Shown here in pieces: positions 6,690 to 8,269 of a DNA stretch of 8,269 nucleotides. Position numbers and translations under genes: made by a program. The notes under the pieces were generated by a model. The model was not told where the DNA came from, did no database searches, and was given only the letters and a program-made list of their open reading frames with translations. The number at the start of each line of letters is the position of its first letter. The stretch's first letter is position 1. The stretch spans positions 1 through 8,269 of the forward strand of contig CAKZZR010000174.1 in the NCBI GenBank assembly GCA_937885475.1, written 5' to 3'. The stretch comes from an uncultured Treponema sp. (lineage in GTDB: Bacteria; Spirochaetota; Spirochaetia; Treponematales; Treponemataceae).

Positions 6690-8269
6690 TCCGCTGGCAC
6701 AGACAGCGGGAGCACTTATGTCGGATCTGGGCGCGTACATAAAAGCCCACTACCCGGTCATCATTCTTATCGTCCTTGGCTTCATTGCGGCTTCCGCAGT
6801 GAACTTTTTTGACATCACGATGAGCCAGACGATTTATTCCTTCCGGCTGGACGATTTTGAGGTTGGGCAGATTGCCGACCGCACGATTTTTGCGCCAAAG
6901 ACAATTCCTGCCGACGAGATGAATCCTGTATTCATAGAAGAAGGCGAAAAAATCATCCGCAAGGGCTTTCCAATTACGGAGGACGGCTACGCAAAGCTCC
7001 AGAAGATGGCGGAATCGCCGTTCTACCTTGACTACCGCTCCTTTGCGAACTCTGAGCTGTACCTTTTTTTGCTGGCGACAATGTGGTTCCTGCTGTTCGC
7101 CTTTGCGCCGTTCGGACGCAAAATCCATCTGCGCGAGCTGATTTTTCAGGTCGTATGCTTTCTTTTGGTATACGCGGGCATAACTTTCGGCGGAAAGACG
7201 GAATTCTTCAACGATCCGTTCTCTCTTTTGGTCATCGTGCCGGCAACGCTCATGATTCTTCTGGATGCCATTCTGTACGGTCAGCAGAGCGCCATGTTCC
7301 TTTCGTTCATCATGGCGTTCGCAGCCTTTGATGCCGCCGACGCGCGCGTGGTTCCGTTCATGTTCACGCTGGCAAGCTGTCTTGCCGGCTCCACAATCGT
7401 CCGCAAGATAGAAAAGCGCATGGATTTAATCCTGGTGTCGCTCATGCTGGCGTTCTTCAACGCCGTAATCGTCGTAATTCTCGCAGTCATCTTTAACGAG
7501 CCGCTCAGCCACATTCCGATTATTCTTGGCGGCGTAGCGCTGAACGGCTTCCTTTCCGGAGTGCTTACCCTTGCCCTGCTCACTCCGATTGAGCTGCTTT
7601 TGAATACGGCATCGGTATTCCGTCTTATTGACCTGTGCGACACGAACGCACCGGTGCTGAAGAAGCTGTATCAAACGGCAAACGGCACCTACAACCATTC
7701 GATGAGCGTGGGAACGCTTGCCGAGAACGCCTGCCGCGAGATTGGAGCGAACGCGTTGCTTGCAAAGGTGGGCGCATGGTACCATGACGTAGGTAAAATG
7801 GAGCAGAGCGAATACTTTACCGAAAACCAGATGGACGGCATAAATCCGCATGACAAGATTACCCCCAGCCTTTCCGCCTCTATTTTGCGAAGCCACGTGC
7901 GTAAGAGCGTTGAGATGGGGCATCAAATGCACCTTCCGAAGCAGATTCTTGACATCATCGAGGAACATCACGGAAATTCGGTGATGATGTGGTTCTACAC
8001 AAAGGCTAAGGAGCTTGACCCCAACGTAAGCACAATCGACTATTCATATCCGGGAAATCCCCCGTCCTCAAAGGAATCCGGCGTAGTCATGCTTGCCGAC
8101 ACCGTAGAGGCTGCCTGCCGTTCTCTTGAGAACCCAACGGAGGAGCGCCTTGAGAAATTCATTCAGAAGCTGTTTGACGACAAGATGGAGCATGGTCAGC
8201 TTGATGAATGCGAACTTACGTTCCGCGACCTTAAGAAAATAAAGGCCTCGTTCGTAAAATTCCTCGTAG
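6670..8269 (+). CDS. pgpH: 7TM-HD domain phosphodiesterase (PgpH/YqfF type), 3' end cut off
   Basis: An open frame of 533 codons starts inside phoH and runs off the window's right edge with no stop. The family degrades cyclic di-AMP at the inner membrane. Layout: a first membrane helix (about 29-47), a small outer segment (48-129), a block of about six more helices (130-305), then a cytoplasmic HD domain. Metal-ligand candidates are His343, His372-Asp373 (HDVG), His394-Asp395, His409, His433-His434 and Asp477 in MLADTVEAACRSL. The outer segment keeps the start (EVGQIADRTIFAP) and end (IEEGEKIIRKGFPITEDGY) of the usual 7TMR-HDED domain but lacks most of its middle, so it is far shorter than in Firmicutes. 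The ATG at 6670 follows AAAGG (6656-6660); Met17 is an alternative start. phoH-pgpH-ybeY is a widespread order, so ybeY may lie next. c-di-AMP as substrate is inferred from the family. Confidence 0.88.
   Translation, partial: MSKQNSNPLAQTAGALMSDLGAYIKAHYPVIILIVLGFIAASAVNFFDITMSQTIYSFRLDDFEVGQIADRTIFAPKTIPADEMNPVFIEEGEKIIRKGFPITEDGYAKLQKMAESPFYLDYRSFANSELYLFLLATMWFLLFAFAPFGRKIHLRELIFQVVCFLLVYAGITFGGKTEFFNDPFSLLVIVPATLMILLDAILYGQQSAMFLSFIMAFAAFDAADARVVPFMFTLASCLAGSTIVRKIEKRMDLILVSLMLAFFNAVIVVILAVIFNEPLSHIPIILGGVALNGFLSGVLTLALLTPIELLLNTASVFRLIDLCDTNAPVLKKLYQTANGTYNHSMSVGTLAENACREIGANALLAKVGAWYHDVGKMEQSEYFTENQMDGINPHDKITPSLSASILRSHVRKSVEMGHQMHLPKQILDIIEEHHGNSVMMWFYTKAKELDPNVSTIDYSYPGNPPSSKESGVVMLADTVEAACRSLENPTEERLEKFIQKLFDDKMEHGQLDECELTFRDLKKIKASFVKFLV

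Overview
The window reads as an ordinary piece of bacterial chromosome, coded entirely on the + strand, with tightly packed genes. Gene content and protein style point to a spirochaete, most likely a Treponema. The clues are a class III cyclase behind a periplasmic propeller, a UrtA lipoprotein with a relaxed lipobox, and a phoH-pgpH pair. The assignment rests on recalled family resemblance, so it is moderate in confidence. I see no tRNA, rRNA, CRISPR array, transposase or phage gene.

Layout: (1) positions 3-272 are the 3' end of an MTA/SAH nucleosidase gene, followed after 26 bp by uppP (299-1183), the undecaprenyl-diphosphate phosphatase of cell-wall lipid recycling. (2) A 65-bp gap carries a perfect TATAAT box only six bases from the next start codon and a 12-bp inverted repeat spanning both. 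(3) Positions 1249-4278 encode a 1009-residue sensor: signal peptide, 14 propeller-blade repeats, a Y_Y_Y domain, one membrane helix, a coiled coil and an intact class III adenylyl cyclase. (4) A urea-type ABC-transporter binding lipoprotein, urtA, follows after 44 bp (4323-5519) without the permease and ATPase genes that usually follow it. (5) A 225-bp non-coding stretch (5520-5744) holds a stem-loop, a terminator-like structure and a good promoter. (6) phoH starts at a GTG at 5745 and ends at 6689. It overlaps by 20 bases a 7TM-HD phosphodiesterase gene (pgpH/yqfF type, 6670 to the window end), which is open at the edge.

Functionally, the central pair is the most interesting. The propeller-Y_Y_Y-TM layout is that of the Bacteroidetes hybrid two-component sensors (HTCS), but the kinase and regulator output is replaced by a cyclase. 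A periplasmic signal would therefore be converted directly to cAMP, and the likely co-transcribed partner is a lone solute-binding lipoprotein. The last two genes match the widely conserved phoH-pgpH-ybeY neighbourhood (RNA metabolism plus c-di-AMP breakdown). If the pgpH assignment holds, the window carries genes for two cyclic-nucleotide systems: cAMP synthesis and c-di-AMP hydrolysis. Synonymous codon choice changes inside the cyclase gene near position 2690, which may mark a recombination or assembly junction.
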